Positions 36,542 through 45,802 are shown, numbered from the stretch's first letter. The stretch is DNA of 64,000 bases from Vibrio lentus (GCF_002875945.1 NZ_MCZK01000101.1:62001-126000), one strand, 5' to 3'. Numbers and translations: made by a program. The notes: generated by a model not told the origin, from the sequence alone.

Positions 36542-37279
36542 TTATCTGGTGGTGGTTTCTAACACATGAGTGAAGCGATCCCAGGATTTTTGGTCGGCTT
36601 CATTTTGATAGTTATTTGAGCCAAACACAGTAAACGCATGTGGAGCGCCACTGTAGGTGATCATTTCATGTGGAACTTTGGTCGTTTCAAGTTCAGCTGC
36701 AAGGCTCCCAAAGTCTTCCATTGAAATCATCGAATCTGCTGTGCCATGGAATACGACGACAGGCGCTTTGGTCTGAGAGTAATCTTGGCCTTTCGGTGTT
36801 GATAAACCACCATGGAAAGTGACATAAGCTTTCGAAGGGATGCCCGCACGCGCGGCTTCTAAAACAGCAGCGCCGCCAAAACAATAGCCCATCATCACGT
36901 TGTTATCTAAGTTACCGCCAAGCCTCTTAGCTTCCACTGCTCCTGCATTGAGTAGTGCGCGCATTTTTTCTCTGTCTTTATACAACTCGCCCGTGTGTTG
37001 TTTTTTATCTTTCACTTCGGTTGGGCGGATACCTTTGCCAAACAGGTCGATGGCGAACACGTTGTAGCCGAGTTCGTTGAGCATCTCAGAACGTTTCTTT
37101 TCGTAATCGGTTAAGCCGTCCCAATCATGTACTAACAATACTAAAGGAGCCTGATCACTGGCTTCACTCCAATAACCTTCGTAATCCATACCGTCGACTT
37201 GATAAGTGACGTTTTCTCCCGAAATTGCAGAGAAGGGCAGCAAAACTGAAAACAAGCCTAGCGTAGTGAGTGTTCGCAT
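36542..37279 (-). CDS. Dienelactone hydrolase-family protein with signal peptide
   Basis: The 245-residue alpha/beta hydrolase starts with a signal peptide (LTTLGLFSVLLPFSAISG, about 20 residues). The nucleophile elbow GYCFGG gives a Cys nucleophile as in dienelactone hydrolases, with later VVFHGTADSMI (Asp) and GAPHAF (His) completing the Cys-Asp-His triad. It probably acts in the periplasm. The physiological substrate of these DLH-like proteins is generally unknown. Monocistronic. Confidence 0.88.
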   Translation of the reverse strand: MRTLTTLGLFSVLLPFSAISGENVTYQVDGMDYEGYWSEASDQAPLVLLVHDWDGLTDYEKKRSEMLNELGYNVFAIDLFGKGIRPTEVKDKKQHTGELYKDREKMRALLNAGAVEAKRLGGNLDNNVMMGYCFGGAAVLEAARAGIPSKAYVTFHGGLSTPKGQDYSQTKAPVVVFHGTADSMISMEDFGSLAAELETTKVPHEMITYSGAPHAFTVFGSNNYQNEADQKSWDRFTHVLETTTR

Positions 37280-37404
37280 GCGTTATTCCTTTCGATGACA
37301 GTGACGTTCCAATCGAAAGTATAGATAACGCGATGATTCTCGCCAGATTTCCGTCTCTAATTTGAATTGTAACGGTGGAGGTAAAGAATAAAGGGGAATG
37401 CTCA

Positions 37405-37438
37405 AAACAGCCATCGTGATGAAGTACGATGGCTGTTT
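37405..37438 (-). terminator. Terminator downstream of the PLP-enzyme gene
   Basis: AAACAGCCATCG and CGATGGCTGTTT form a perfect 12-bp stem. On the minus strand it is followed by TTTTGAG. It separates two minus-strand genes. Confidence 0.75.
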
Positions 37439-37496
37439 GGCGTTGTTTTCAGAAAACGAAAATTCAAATAACTTGAGTTAGAAATAAGAAGAACAG

Positions 37497-38426
37497 TTAC
37501 CAAGAAGCGTTGGTCGTGCTGCTGCACATATCTGGATATTTACGCTGATAGCGCGGCAACATCGATTCATTGCCTAGGATTCCACCTTGATGGATATAGA
37601 TAATGGTTTTGGTTGGGTTGTCATTTTGCCATTGTGCTAAGCATTGCCACATCAATGGGTCGTAAAGTAGGTCAAACTCGATGTCGGTTTGCTCTTGTAG
37701 ATCCAACCAAGTTTGATAATCCTGTTGATACAATTTTCCAAAGTGATGCTTAGCTTTGAGCGGTAATATCTGTGGGTGGTCGGTTTCACCTAGCTCATTA
37801 AATTGCTGCGTAAGATAGTCACTGCCACCGACACAAGCGCAGGTTAATACAGGGATGTTGTGCAACTTTAAATGCTTATGAAGATACAGCGATGTGCTGC
37901 CTGTACCAGCGGGCAGGGCAACCACAAAATCGTGCTTGTTTTCGAAGCGAGTCCAGCTGAGTATCTCCATCGCCAGTTGCTTCACACCATATTCAGAAAG
38001 CTGAGAGCGGCCGCCTTCTGGCAAAACAATACAGTGGGAGTCTGGTTGCCTTACTTGATCGATATACTCTTGTGGATGAAGTTCCGAGCCCATCTCTTTG
38101 GTTGAGATAACCTTAGCTCCAAGGTCAATCGCACCACGGTAATTACCTATAGGACGTTCTTGTAGCCATTGAGGAAGGTGGTCGACGTAAAACTCAAGCG
38201 TCCAACCTTTAATCTTTGCGAGTGCGGAGAGTGAGAACAGAGAGTTCGCCTGAGCAGAACCATAGCTGATCAAGGTGGTGGTTTCTGGGTGCTCATCTTC
38301 CAACAGCTTCATGAATTTTCTGGCTTTGTTGCCGCAAAAGTGGGAGTGAAGCTGGTCGTCACGCTTTAAGAAAAAGGTGTGGTCGTTGTATTGATGCTGA
38401 GTTACAGGGCTATTATTTAGTTTCAT
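37497..38426 (-). CDS. PLP-dependent enzyme of the ACC deaminase / D-cysteine desulfhydrase family
   Basis: The 309-residue fold-type II PLP enzyme has FLKRDDQLHSHFCGNKARK near residue 19-37 with the Schiff-base Lys in GNKARK. It also has SYGSAQANSLFSLSALA (phosphate-side loop) and a Gly-rich PAGTGSTSLYL. Members convert 1-aminocyclopropane-1-carboxylate or D-cysteine to ammonia and keto acids; many Vibrio members have unproved substrates. It lies near the D-amino-acid dehydrogenase gene but is transcribed separately. Confidence 0.82.
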   Translation of the reverse strand: MKLNNSPVTQHQYNDHTFFLKRDDQLHSHFCGNKARKFMKLLEDEHPETTTLISYGSAQANSLFSLSALAKIKGWTLEFYVDHLPQWLQERPIGNYRGAIDLGAKVISTKEMGSELHPQEYIDQVRQPDSHCIVLPEGGRSQLSEYGVKQLAMEILSWTRFENKHDFVVALPAGTGSTSLYLHKHLKLHNIPVLTCACVGGSDYLTQQFNELGETDHPQILPLKAKHHFGKLYQQDYQTWLDLQEQTDIEFDLLYDPLMWQCLAQWQNDNPTKTIIYIHQGGILGNESMLPRYQRKYPDMCSSTTNASW

Positions 38427-38437
38427 CGCACTTAGAC

Positions 38438-38465
38438 AAAATGCTGACTAAAGAGCCAGCATTTT
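38438..38465 (-). terminator. Terminator after the sensor-kinase gene
   Basis: AAAATGCTG (38438-38446) pairs with CAGCATTTT (38457-38465). On the minus strand it closes the two-component operon before the PLP-enzyme gene starts. Confidence 0.65.
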
Positions 38466-38553
38466 TAAATCAAATAGGACCAATGAGTATCTAGTAGCGA
38501 GCGAGCGCTGTAAACCAACTAAATCAAGTTTTCGGTGGATATTGAGCTTAGTA

Positions 38554-39852
38554 CTACGAGTTTGTCTGCTCTGATATGGACAAGGGTGAATCGGTTTGAA
38601 AGGCGATTTTCGCGGTGCAACCACCACAGCTGCGATTGAACAATTCAAAGTCCCAATGGAAGCGCTGACACAGGTCATCGACAATCAACAAGCCTAGCCC
38701 ATGACCATTTGGGTTGTATTGTTCCTGAAGGCCTTCGCCTTGGTCCTCAATCACAAGATTGTCTTGGGAGAGAGTGATGGTTACTGTGCCACTATTAGTT
38801 GCTGCAATCGCATTTCTCAACAAGTTGCCGACCAACATATTCATGATTGCGCTGGTGGCTTGAATGGTGGGTTCTGATTGAACTTGTAAGGTTATCTCTA
38901 CTTCCTTCTCGTCTGCTTGTAACGAGTTTTTCGAAACGATTGTCTCTAGCTCTTGCTGACTAAATAAGCGTAGCGGAGCATCGTCACTGTTTCTTTCATA
39001 GCGCACTAAACCAAGCAGGGCATCGACCATTTCAGACATCTGAACAATGGCGTCATCGATTCGCTCAACCTGGCGAGATTGAAACTCAGTTGTTTCACTG
39101 CGAAGGAGTAGCTTATTCGCTCCGCGAGCAACAGTCAGCGGTGTTCTCAGTTCATGGCTTGAATAGCGTGCAAAGGCTTGTTCGCGCTTGAGTAGGGAAT
39201 TGATTTCTCGACGATACTGATTGAGTTGATCGGTCAGTTGGCGAAATTCCACCGCCGCATCGTCACTCACTCCAAACTCTTCGTTGAGATTAAGCTTATT
39301 GGATTCGAGTTGCTCAGATAAGGAATTGAAGGGTTCAATCAACCGCTTTGATAATCGATAAAGCAGTGCACCAAAGCTAAAAATCAGAATTGAGAGTAGA
39401 GTCAGTACAAAGGTGGTCGCATACACCAATTCGTAAATATCAAATTCAACTCGGTCTATTTCGGACAACAGGATGATCGGATGGGTTTGACCTTCATCAG
39501 AATACTCACCGACATACACCATGCGTGAGTCTGGTTCTTCTCCGACCTCACCAACAAAGCTCTCTTTGCCTTCAATGTACTTCAAGTATTCGGGAGGTAA
39601 GAATGAAATATCGTTGTAGGCAATGGTCAGGTCATCAATTCTTAACTCGCCACTCTCACCGGCTTGGAATAAGCCAACCGCGTAGTTGCGGTCGATCAGG
39701 ATACGCCTTTCGCCAACTCGATCTTCCGACAAGTACAGTGCGGCGACAAACACCACATAGACGAATGCAGATACAATCACGGCCATTAACCCAAAGAAAA
39801 CCGCTAAGCGGCCAGTTAGAGTTTTAGTGCTTGTCAGAACGTTTAAGATCAA
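38554..39852 (-). CDS. Sensor histidine kinase of an envelope-modification two-component system
   Basis: The 432-residue protein has TM1 (about 14-38), a periplasmic domain of roughly 100 residues, TM2 (about 143-165), a HAMP-like linker, HisKA with His233 in SSHELRTPLTVARG and an HATPase with NLLRNAIAA and the GHGLGL box. The HATPase is compact. The start overlaps the regulator gene by 4 bases. The pair resembles the CarRS (VprAB) type of Vibrio cholerae, which controls lipid A modification; I infer this from the regulator sequence and the neighbouring glycosyltransferases. Confidence 0.88.
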   Translation of the reverse strand: MILNVLTSTKTLTGRLAVFFGLMAVIVSAFVYVVFVAALYLSEDRVGERRILIDRNYAVGLFQAGESGELRIDDLTIAYNDISFLPPEYLKYIEGKESFVGEVGEEPDSRMVYVGEYSDEGQTHPIILLSEIDRVEFDIYELVYATTFVLTLLSILIFSFGALLYRLSKRLIEPFNSLSEQLESNKLNLNEEFGVSDDAAVEFRQLTDQLNQYRREINSLLKREQAFARYSSHELRTPLTVARGANKLLLRSETTEFQSRQVERIDDAIVQMSEMVDALLGLVRYERNSDDAPLRLFSQQELETIVSKNSLQADEKEVEITLQVQSEPTIQATSAIMNMLVGNLLRNAIAATNSGTVTITLSQDNLVIEDQGEGLQEQYNPNGHGLGLLIVDDLCQRFHWDFELFNRSCGGCTAKIAFQTDSPLSISEQTNS

Positions 39853-40538
39853 TTCGATGACTCCAGACGGAATCCTACTTTAGGCACAGTAATCAACATT
39901 TGGGTGTCGAAGGGCTTGTCGAGTTGATTACGCAATTGATAGATGTGACTGCGTAACACATCGTTGTTGGGCTCGTCTTCTTCCCAGAGCTTGTATGAGA
40001 TATCTTCGCGAGTCACTACTTCAGGTGCGCTTTGGCAAAGCATCTCAAGTATGGTGTAAGTGGTTGGGTTTAGCGCAAGAAGCTTGTCTTGGCGGTAAGC
40101 TTTACGAGTTTTTTGGTCGATGGTGAGTTCACCAAACTGAAGCTTAGAAGAGGCGACTTTTCCGCGGTAACGACGAACCAGCGCATTCATTCTTGCCTCT
40201 AGAATATCCAAATCGAAAGGCTTGGTGAGGTAATCATCGGCACCGTGTTCAAAGCCTTTTAGCATATCTTCGCGGCTATCTAAGGCCGTCAGCATCAAAA
40301 TAGGTGTCGCGTTGCCTTGGTCTCTCAGTTTATTACAAACCGTTAGGCCGTCCATTCTTGGCAACATCAGATCCAATATGATGATATCAAATGAGTTTTC
40401 CAACGCGAGTTGTAGGCCAAGTTCACCGTTGTCCGCGTAATCGAGTTCCATGCCAATACACTCAAAATAATCAAACAAGACACCTGCAATTTCACGGTTA
40501 TCTTCGACTAATAGAACTCGTTTCATTTTGATTCTCAT
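39849..40538 (-). CDS. OmpR-family response regulator (CarR/VprA-like)
   Basis: The 229-residue regulator has a receiver domain with acceptor Asp56 in IIILDLMLPRMDG and the conserved Lys of YLTKPF. A winged-helix DNA-binding domain follows (LLALNPTTYTILEMLC, then VLRSHIYQLRNQLDKPF). An alternative start is ATG 40526 (MKRVLLVEDN), closer to family length. It is divergent by 113 bases from the glycosyltransferase operon, an obvious candidate target. Orthology with V. cholerae CarR is plausible from memory but untested. Confidence 0.9.
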   Translation of the reverse strand: MRIKMKRVLLVEDNREIAGVLFDYFECIGMELDYADNGELGLQLALENSFDIIILDLMLPRMDGLTVCNKLRDQGNATPILMLTALDSREDMLKGFEHGADDYLTKPFDLDILEARMNALVRRYRGKVASSKLQFGELTIDQKTRKAYRQDKLLALNPTTYTILEMLCQSAPEVVTREDISYKLWEEDEPNNDVLRSHIYQLRNQLDKPFDTQMLITVPKVGFRLESSN

Positions 40539-40651
40539 ACAGAAATAGACAGTAACATTATCCTGAGTGAGCGTGAAAAATATGTCAATAACATAACTTT
40601 CACTTATGGGAGGGTAGATTGGCTTCAGATTAAAAAATAGAAGAACGTATT

Positions 40652-41671
40652 ATGTCTGAACTTCATATTAGCCGCCCTAAGATATCCACATCGCAGATTA
40701 ACCCTGCGGTATCTCTGTCTATCATTGTGCCTTTCTACGATGAACAAGAGGTGTTGGAAGAGTTTCACTCTCGCCTCACTAAGGTTCTCGATAGCTTACC
40801 GATCACGAGCGAGATTGTTTATGTCGACGATGGCAGCAAAGACAACAGCTTGGACTTGGTGAGTTCATTCACTTCAATCAATAGCTCAATTTCTGTTATT
40901 GGTTTAAGCCGTAATTTTGGGAAAGAGTCAGCCATGAGTGCTGGCCTTGAGCATTGTCGTGGACAAGCCGTAATCCTATTAGATGCTGATTTACAAGATC
41001 CACCGGAGCTGATTCCGCAAATGATCGCGAAATGGCGCGAAGGCTACGACGTGGTCAATATGCAGCGCAGCCAGCGTGACGGTGAAACCTGGCTTAAGAA
41101 GTTTTCAGCGGCGAGCTTTTACAAGGTCATGAACGTGGCTGCGAAAATCGATGTTCCTGAGAATGTGGGTGACTTCAGACTGCTGAGCCGTGAAGTCGTC
41201 GACCATATCAATCAACTTCCAGAACGTAACCGTTACATGAAAGGCATTTTTTCATGGCCTGGTTTCAGACAAGCGACACTCCAATTTAAGCGTGATGCTC
41301 GCTTCTGCGGTGAAACGAAATGGAACTATCTCAAGCTCATCGGATTGGCGATGGATGGCATTACTTCGTTCTCGATTCGCCCGCTGCGCATTGCTACCGC
41401 ATTGGGTGGCTTAGTCGCGCTGACTGCTTTTGTGTATGGCATGGTTATCGTTTTCAAAACCATCATGTTTGGTGAGCCTATCACGGGTTATCCGTCAATG
41501 ATGGTTGTACAGCTTGCCCTTGGCGGCATCCAACTTTTGAGTATTGGTTTAATGGGAGAGTACATAGGTCGTATTTTCATTGAAACCAAGAATCGTCCTT
41601 TGTATCTGATCCAATCGGTGGTCGATACACCTGCATTAAAAACACATTTTAAATTAGAGGAGTCAGCATGA
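40652..41671 (+). CDS. Polyprenyl-phosphate glycosyltransferase, GT2 (ArnC/GtrB/DPM1-like)
   Basis: The 339-residue protein has a GT2 domain with SIIVPFYDEQEVLEEF, VDDGSKDNS, LSRNFGKESAMSAGLEH and LLDADLQDPPELI (metal-binding DAD). Two C-terminal TM helices follow (about 245-275 and 285-310). This family loads a sugar from a nucleotide donor onto undecaprenyl or dolichyl phosphate at the cytoplasmic face. The stop overlaps the next gene by 4 bases. With the ArnT-like transferase and GtrA-like protein it makes a complete load, flip and transfer set. Confidence 0.92.
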   Translation: MSELHISRPKISTSQINPAVSLSIIVPFYDEQEVLEEFHSRLTKVLDSLPITSEIVYVDDGSKDNSLDLVSSFTSINSSISVIGLSRNFGKESAMSAGLEHCRGQAVILLDADLQDPPELIPQMIAKWREGYDVVNMQRSQRDGETWLKKFSAASFYKVMNVAAKIDVPENVGDFRLLSREVVDHINQLPERNRYMKGIFSWPGFRQATLQFKRDARFCGETKWNYLKLIGLAMDGITSFSIRPLRIATALGGLVALTAFVYGMVIVFKTIMFGEPITGYPSMMVVQLALGGIQLLSIGLMGEYIGRIFIETKNRPLYLIQSVVDTPALKTHFKLEESA

Positions 41672-43155
41672 GCCTGAACCGAACGCACCTATGGTACTTG
41701 TTGGCTTTTGCATTGGTTCTAAGGCTTTTATCTCTGGCGACTTACCCGTTAATGGACACCACAGAAGCGCGCTATGGCGAAATGGCTCGTTTAATGGTGG
41801 AAACAGGGAATTGGTTAACGCCTCAGTTTGACTATGGCATTCCTTTCTGGGGTAAGCCGCCGCTGTTTACATGGATGAGTGCTGCAGGTATTGAGTTGTT
41901 CGGCTTGAGTGAATTTGCCGTTCGTGCACCTCATTGGTTAGCGGGTGTCGTAACGATTTTGTTGACGGCTTACATGGCGAAGCGAACTGGCCAAAGTGCG
42001 TTGGTTGCCGCGGTAGTGTTGGCGACATGCGGTATTTTCTCTATTGCTGCGGGTGCTGTGATGACAGACATCGCGTTAACCTTGGCGATGACCATTGCCA
42101 TGTTAGGTTTCTATCTATGTTGGCTAGGAGGAGAGGGTCGGAAAGGTGAAGGAAGTCCGAAGGCCAATAGAAATTGGGGTTATGTTGGCTTTATTGGTTT
42201 AGCGCTAGGTTTACTTGCAAAAGGGCCGGTAGCGATTGTCATTATGGGTATCGCAGTTTTCCCTTGGTTGGTATTACAACATGGGTTCTTTGGTGCTTTC
42301 AAAGCGCTTTGGCAACGTTTCCCATTGTTGTCTGGCTTAGGTGTGATGTTAGCGATCGCGCTGCCGTGGTACATCATGGCAGAAATGGCGACACCGGGTT
42401 TTATTGATTACTTTATTGTTGGTGAACACTTTAAGCGTTTTGTAGTGAGTGGCTGGGAAGGCGATCTTTACGGCTCCGCTCACGATGAAACACGAGGCAT
42501 GATCTGGGTATTCTGGATTCAAGCCGCAGCGCCTTGGTCGATTGTATTACCTATACTAGCGCTTGTTCGCCGTAAGAAAATTGCAGAAATTAATACTGAA
42601 AATCGCGGCTTGTTTTCATTCCTTGTGTGCTGGCTGATTTCGCCTCTGATCCTTTTCACTATGGCGGGCAACATTCTCCCAGCATACGTCCTACCGGGTA
42701 TTCCAGCCCTTGGTTTGTTGGTTGCTATACTTGTGGTGGAAAAAGATAAGAAGTGGTTCTCGAGCGTGGCTTTAGTTCTGCCAGTCTTATTGATGATTGC
42801 GATGGTTTACCTGAATCTAGGTAAGGCGAACGAGAAAAGTGACCGTATCATCTTCGAGCAGATTACCGATTCATCACCGAGTTTTTATGTAGGAAAACGA
42901 CCGTTCTCAGGGCAATTTTATAGCCATGGGCAAGCGAAGAAGTTACTTGATATCGAGCAACTCGACGGCATCGACAAGTTCTACTTGATTGGAAAAAGAG
43001 CGGAAGTGGAAACCAAGATTAAAGACAACGCGTTGACGTGTATTTTGGAGCCGACGGTGAAAATAAAGCGCGCTTTATTCAGTTGTCATAGCCAAGATAT
43101 CAAACCAAATTTGTCGTTGAGTCACATTCGAAGTGAAAGTGATGTTCAGTGTTAA
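41668..43155 (+). CDS. ArnT/PMT-like lipid-linked sugar transferase (GT83)
   Basis: The 495-residue protein has about 11-12 TM helices. Its N-terminal loop has PLMDTTEARYGEMARLMVE and then FWGKPPLFTW, the diagnostic PMT/ArnT pattern with catalytic acidic residues. ArnT moves 4-amino-4-deoxy-L-arabinose from undecaprenyl phosphate to lipid A; the sugar used here is unknown because no arn biosynthesis genes are nearby. It overlaps the GT2 gene by 4 bases and the GtrA gene as well. Confidence 0.9.
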   Translation: MSLNRTHLWYLLAFALVLRLLSLATYPLMDTTEARYGEMARLMVETGNWLTPQFDYGIPFWGKPPLFTWMSAAGIELFGLSEFAVRAPHWLAGVVTILLTAYMAKRTGQSALVAAVVLATCGIFSIAAGAVMTDIALTLAMTIAMLGFYLCWLGGEGRKGEGSPKANRNWGYVGFIGLALGLLAKGPVAIVIMGIAVFPWLVLQHGFFGAFKALWQRFPLLSGLGVMLAIALPWYIMAEMATPGFIDYFIVGEHFKRFVVSGWEGDLYGSAHDETRGMIWVFWIQAAAPWSIVLPILALVRRKKIAEINTENRGLFSFLVCWLISPLILFTMAGNILPAYVLPGIPALGLLVAILVVEKDKKWFSSVALVLPVLLMIAMVYLNLGKANEKSDRIIFEQITDSSPSFYVGKRPFSGQFYSHGQAKKLLDIEQLDGIDKFYLIGKRAEVETKIKDNALTCILEPTVKIKRALFSCHSQDIKPNLSLSHIRSESDVQC

Positions 43156-43606
43156 CTCAGGGCTGCGAATGATCAATAACAAGCTTCAGAGACACAGCCA
43201 AAGGCTTCAGTCCCATCACAAGATGGTTCGGTTCGCAGTGGTTGGTGTTGGCGGGTTTGTTGTTGATTGCTTTGTATTTGCATTGCTCCATTACGTTATT
43301 GGGTTGCCTTTAATGACGGCGAGAATTGGCTCCTTCATTGCTGCAGCAACGACAACCTGGTTTGGTAATCGTGTGCTGACCTTTGGGTTCAAAGGGCAGG
43401 GTAGTTGGTCTGAAAAACTGATTCAGTGGCAAAAGTTCATGTTGTCAGCATCGATATCGGCAGTACCTAATTTACTGTGTTTTAAGCTGATGACGGAATT
43501 ACTGCCAGCGTTTACTGGGGCTGTGTTTATCGCAATGGCCGTTGGTATTTTGGTTGGTATGGTGACTAACTATCTGTTTAGTCAGTATTGGGTCTTTACC
43601 CGCTAA
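43142..43606 (+). CDS. GtrA-family membrane protein, candidate lipid-linked sugar flippase
   Basis: The small protein (154 residues from ATG 43142; GTG 43133 and ATG 43169 are alternatives that cannot be resolved) has four TM helices and the GtrA pattern VRFAVVGVGGFVVDCFVF near the start, then TTTWFGNRVLTF and NYLFSQYWVF at the end. GtrA-like proteins are proposed to flip undecaprenyl-linked sugars. It overlaps the transferase gene, so all three are one operon. Confidence 0.88.
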   Translation: MFSVNSGLRMINNKLQRHSQRLQSHHKMVRFAVVGVGGFVVDCFVFALLHYVIGLPLMTARIGSFIAAATTTWFGNRVLTFGFKGQGSWSEKLIQWQKFMLSASISAVPNLLCFKLMTELLPAFTGAVFIAMAVGILVGMVTNYLFSQYWVFTR

Positions 43607-43625
43607 AAAAGAAAAAGAAAGAGAA

Positions 43626-43655
43626 AGGCAAGTCATCCAATGACTTGCCTTTTTT
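43626..43655 (+). terminator. Terminator of the glycosyltransferase operon
   Basis: AGGCAAGTCA, a TCCAA loop and TGACTTGCCT form a perfect 10-bp stem followed by TTTTT. Confidence 0.9.
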
Positions 43656-43688
43656 ATTGAACATTGATTATTTAGACGATTGGCAATT

Positions 43689-44903
43689 CTAACTCTGTTC
43701 TTTGCCTTCGTTCGCTTGTGTTGTTTGAGCCTGCTTTGTTTGAGCCGCTTTTAACTGCCAGTTCTTTATCCCGTAGCAGACTAAACCCAAACACAACCCC
43801 CAAAATGCGCTGCCAACTCCCGCAAAGTTAATCCCAGAAGCCGTCAGCAAAAAGGTGAGCAATGCCGCTTCTCTATGTGTGTCGTCAGCAAGTGCTGTCG
43901 TGAGGCTGTTCGCAAGTGTTGGCAATAAGGCCAATCCAGCAATGGTTATAATGATGGCTTGCGGAACCGATGAAAACAGAGAAACAAAAGTTGTGCCTAA
44001 TACTCCCGCCAACAGATAGAAACCGCCCATCGCTAGTGCTGCCTTGTAACGACTTTTCGGATTTGGGTCTGCGTTCGGGCTCATGCATATTGCCCCTGTT
44101 AGCGCTGCCAAGTTAAACGCAAAACCACCAAAGGGAGCGAGCAATAAACCGGTAATGCCTGTCGTGGTGATAATTCGTGACGCTGGTGGGTTGTAACCAT
44201 TGGCTTTCAATACGGCGAACCCAGGCAGGTTTTGTGATGCCATTGTCACCACAAATAACGGAATCCCGACACTCAACAGAGACGCTATATCAAAATCGGG
44301 CGTGATAAACATAGGTTGAGTCAGCGTTAAATCTACATCTGACAAATCGAGTTTTCCGGCAACGCCACTCATTATGACGGCAAGCAGTAAGATAAAAGGA
44401 ATCAACAAATTACCAAACTTAGGCTTAGCAAAAATATACGCAGCTAACATAGTGCCGATGATAATGGCCTCTTGAGACAGGGAGGTGAAAATTCCAATTC
44501 CAAACATCCACAACACACCAGCCAGCATCGCAGAGGCAATTGATGTGGGTATTCGTTTAAGCAGCGTGTCAAAGATGCCAGTTAGACCTGTAATCGTGAT
44601 CAGCAGTGAACTAAACAGGAAGATAGCCACGGCCTGCTCTACGGTGAGCCCATCCAACGAGGTGATAAGTAGCGCAGCACCCGGTGTCGACCATGCCGTC
44701 ACTACTGGTTGCTTATATCTCCACGATAGCAGAATCGTCGACGCGCCCATGCCAATTCCGAGCGCCCAAAACCATGAAGCAATCTGCTGCTGGCTGGCTC
44801 CCGCACTGGTCGCTGCTTGGAAGATGATCGCTGCCGCACTCGCATAACCGATAAATACCGCAATAAAACCAGTACTGATGTGAGAAAACTTAATCTGACC
44901 CAT
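43689..44903 (-). CDS. BenE/YdcO-family transporter
   Basis: From the ATG at 44903 the product is 404 residues (the GTG at 44912 would add three). It has about 12 TM helices and the BenE pattern: YASAAAIIFQAA, TAWSTPGAALL, MASQNLPGFAVLKANGY and APFGGFAFNLAALTGAICM. The family is named for benzoate/H+ symport, but the substrate of E. coli YdcO is not settled. It is divergent from a SutR-like regulator, the same pairing as ydcN-ydcO in E. coli. Confidence 0.88.
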   Translation of the reverse strand: MGQIKFSHISTGFIAVFIGYASAAAIIFQAATSAGASQQQIASWFWALGIGMGASTILLSWRYKQPVVTAWSTPGAALLITSLDGLTVEQAVAIFLFSSLLITITGLTGIFDTLLKRIPTSIASAMLAGVLWMFGIGIFTSLSQEAIIIGTMLAAYIFAKPKFGNLLIPFILLLAVIMSGVAGKLDLSDVDLTLTQPMFITPDFDIASLLSVGIPLFVVTMASQNLPGFAVLKANGYNPPASRIITTTGITGLLLAPFGGFAFNLAALTGAICMSPNADPNPKSRYKAALAMGGFYLLAGVLGTTFVSLFSSVPQAIIITIAGLALLPTLANSLTTALADDTHREAALLTFLLTASGINFAGVGSAFWGLCLGLVCYGIKNWQLKAAQTKQAQTTQANEGKEQS

Positions 44904-44919
44904 ACTAACCACTCTCGTT

Positions 44920-44935
44920 GTGCGTTATAACATAC
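44920..44935. promoter_or_regulatory. Candidate SutR-like operator 1
   Basis: GTGCGTTATAACATAC is an imperfect 16-bp palindrome (6 of 8 pairs) sharing GTGCGTTATA with a second site 37 bp away. It lies about 17 bp upstream of the benE-like start. Confidence 0.5.
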
Positions 44936-44956
44936 ATAGGACTTAACTTAGCACCT

Positions 44957-44972
44957 GTGCGTTATAGCGCAC
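44957..44972. promoter_or_regulatory. Candidate SutR-like operator 2
   Basis: GTGCGTTATAGCGCAC is a 16-bp palindrome with 7 of 8 pairs, near the middle of the divergent promoter region. Confidence 0.55.
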
Positions 44973-45047
44973 AAGTGTTATTTGTTTAAATTTTGTTCGT
45001 GATAAAGTTAAGCACGAGCAAACTTAAATAGGTAGATAAACGAAAAC

Positions 45048-45674
45048 ATGCCGAAGAACATGAATGTGGAAACTCGCTTTAATGTAAAAGAGAGTTTGAG
45101 TGACCAAAACGACGTACAAGTCAGCCACAACCTAAAGCGAATTCGTAAAGAGAAAGGGTGGAGCCTCGACGCGACTGCCAAAGCGACTGGTGTAAGCAAA
45201 GCGATGCTAGGACAGATTGAACGTGGTGAATCGAGTCCAACCGTCGCGAAGCTATGGCAAATCGCCACTGGCCTGAACGTTTCATTCTCGAGTTTGATTC
45301 TATCTTGCTCTAGTGATGAACTGGTGAGCTTGTTCCGAGACGCCAATGAATTGCGTGATGAAAGCTTGAATGAGGGCTTCTCGGTTAGTGTTGTTTTTCC
45401 GTTTGAACCCTCTGTAGGCTTTGAGGTATATGAGTTGGGATTAGCGGAAAACTATGAGCACTTTTCTGGACCACACAGTACCGGAGTGATTGAACATATA
45501 TTGTGTATCTCAGGTCGTATGGCGGTGTTCTTTGACGATAGCTGGTATGAATTGAGCCCGGGACAAGCGGTGCGCTTTAATGCTGAACAGCCCCATGGCT
45601 ATAAAAACATAGGCACAGAGAAAGCGGTTTTCCACGACATTATCCATTATCCCGACCAATGGCAGCGTTCATAG
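45048..45674 (+). CDS. SutR (YdcN)-like XRE/cupin regulator
   Basis: The 208-residue protein has an N-terminal Cro/CI-type HTH (residues about 25-80: NLKRIRKEKGWSLDATAKAT, then MLGQIERGESSPTVAKLWQIA) and a C-terminal cupin domain (about 115-200: IEHILCISGRMAVFFDD, SPGQAVRFNAEQPHGYKN). E. coli SutR has this design and affects sulfur-utilisation genes. The divergent BenE-like gene and the shared palindromes suggest local control plus autoregulation. Confidence 0.85.
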   Translation: MPKNMNVETRFNVKESLSDQNDVQVSHNLKRIRKEKGWSLDATAKATGVSKAMLGQIERGESSPTVAKLWQIATGLNVSFSSLILSCSSDELVSLFRDANELRDESLNEGFSVSVVFPFEPSVGFEVYELGLAENYEHFSGPHSTGVIEHILCISGRMAVFFDDSWYELSPGQAVRFNAEQPHGYKNIGTEKAVFHDIIHYPDQWQRS

Positions 45675-45739
45675 GCCCATTGATCCACAGGTTGATAGGT
45701 TTATTGATTGAAAGCATTTGAAAATTTTCCAGACACAAA

Positions 45740-45765
45740 AAAGCGCAGCTAGATAGCTGCGCTTT
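45740..45765. terminator. Bidirectional terminator between sutR-like gene and ygiQ
   Basis: AAAGCGCAGCTA / TAGCTGCGCTTT is a perfect 12-bp stem with a two-base GA linker, A-run before it and T-rich sequence after it. Confidence 0.85.
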
Positions 45766-45802
45766 GTATTTTTACGATAGTGAAGTAAATCGGGTCGCTA
45801 TA

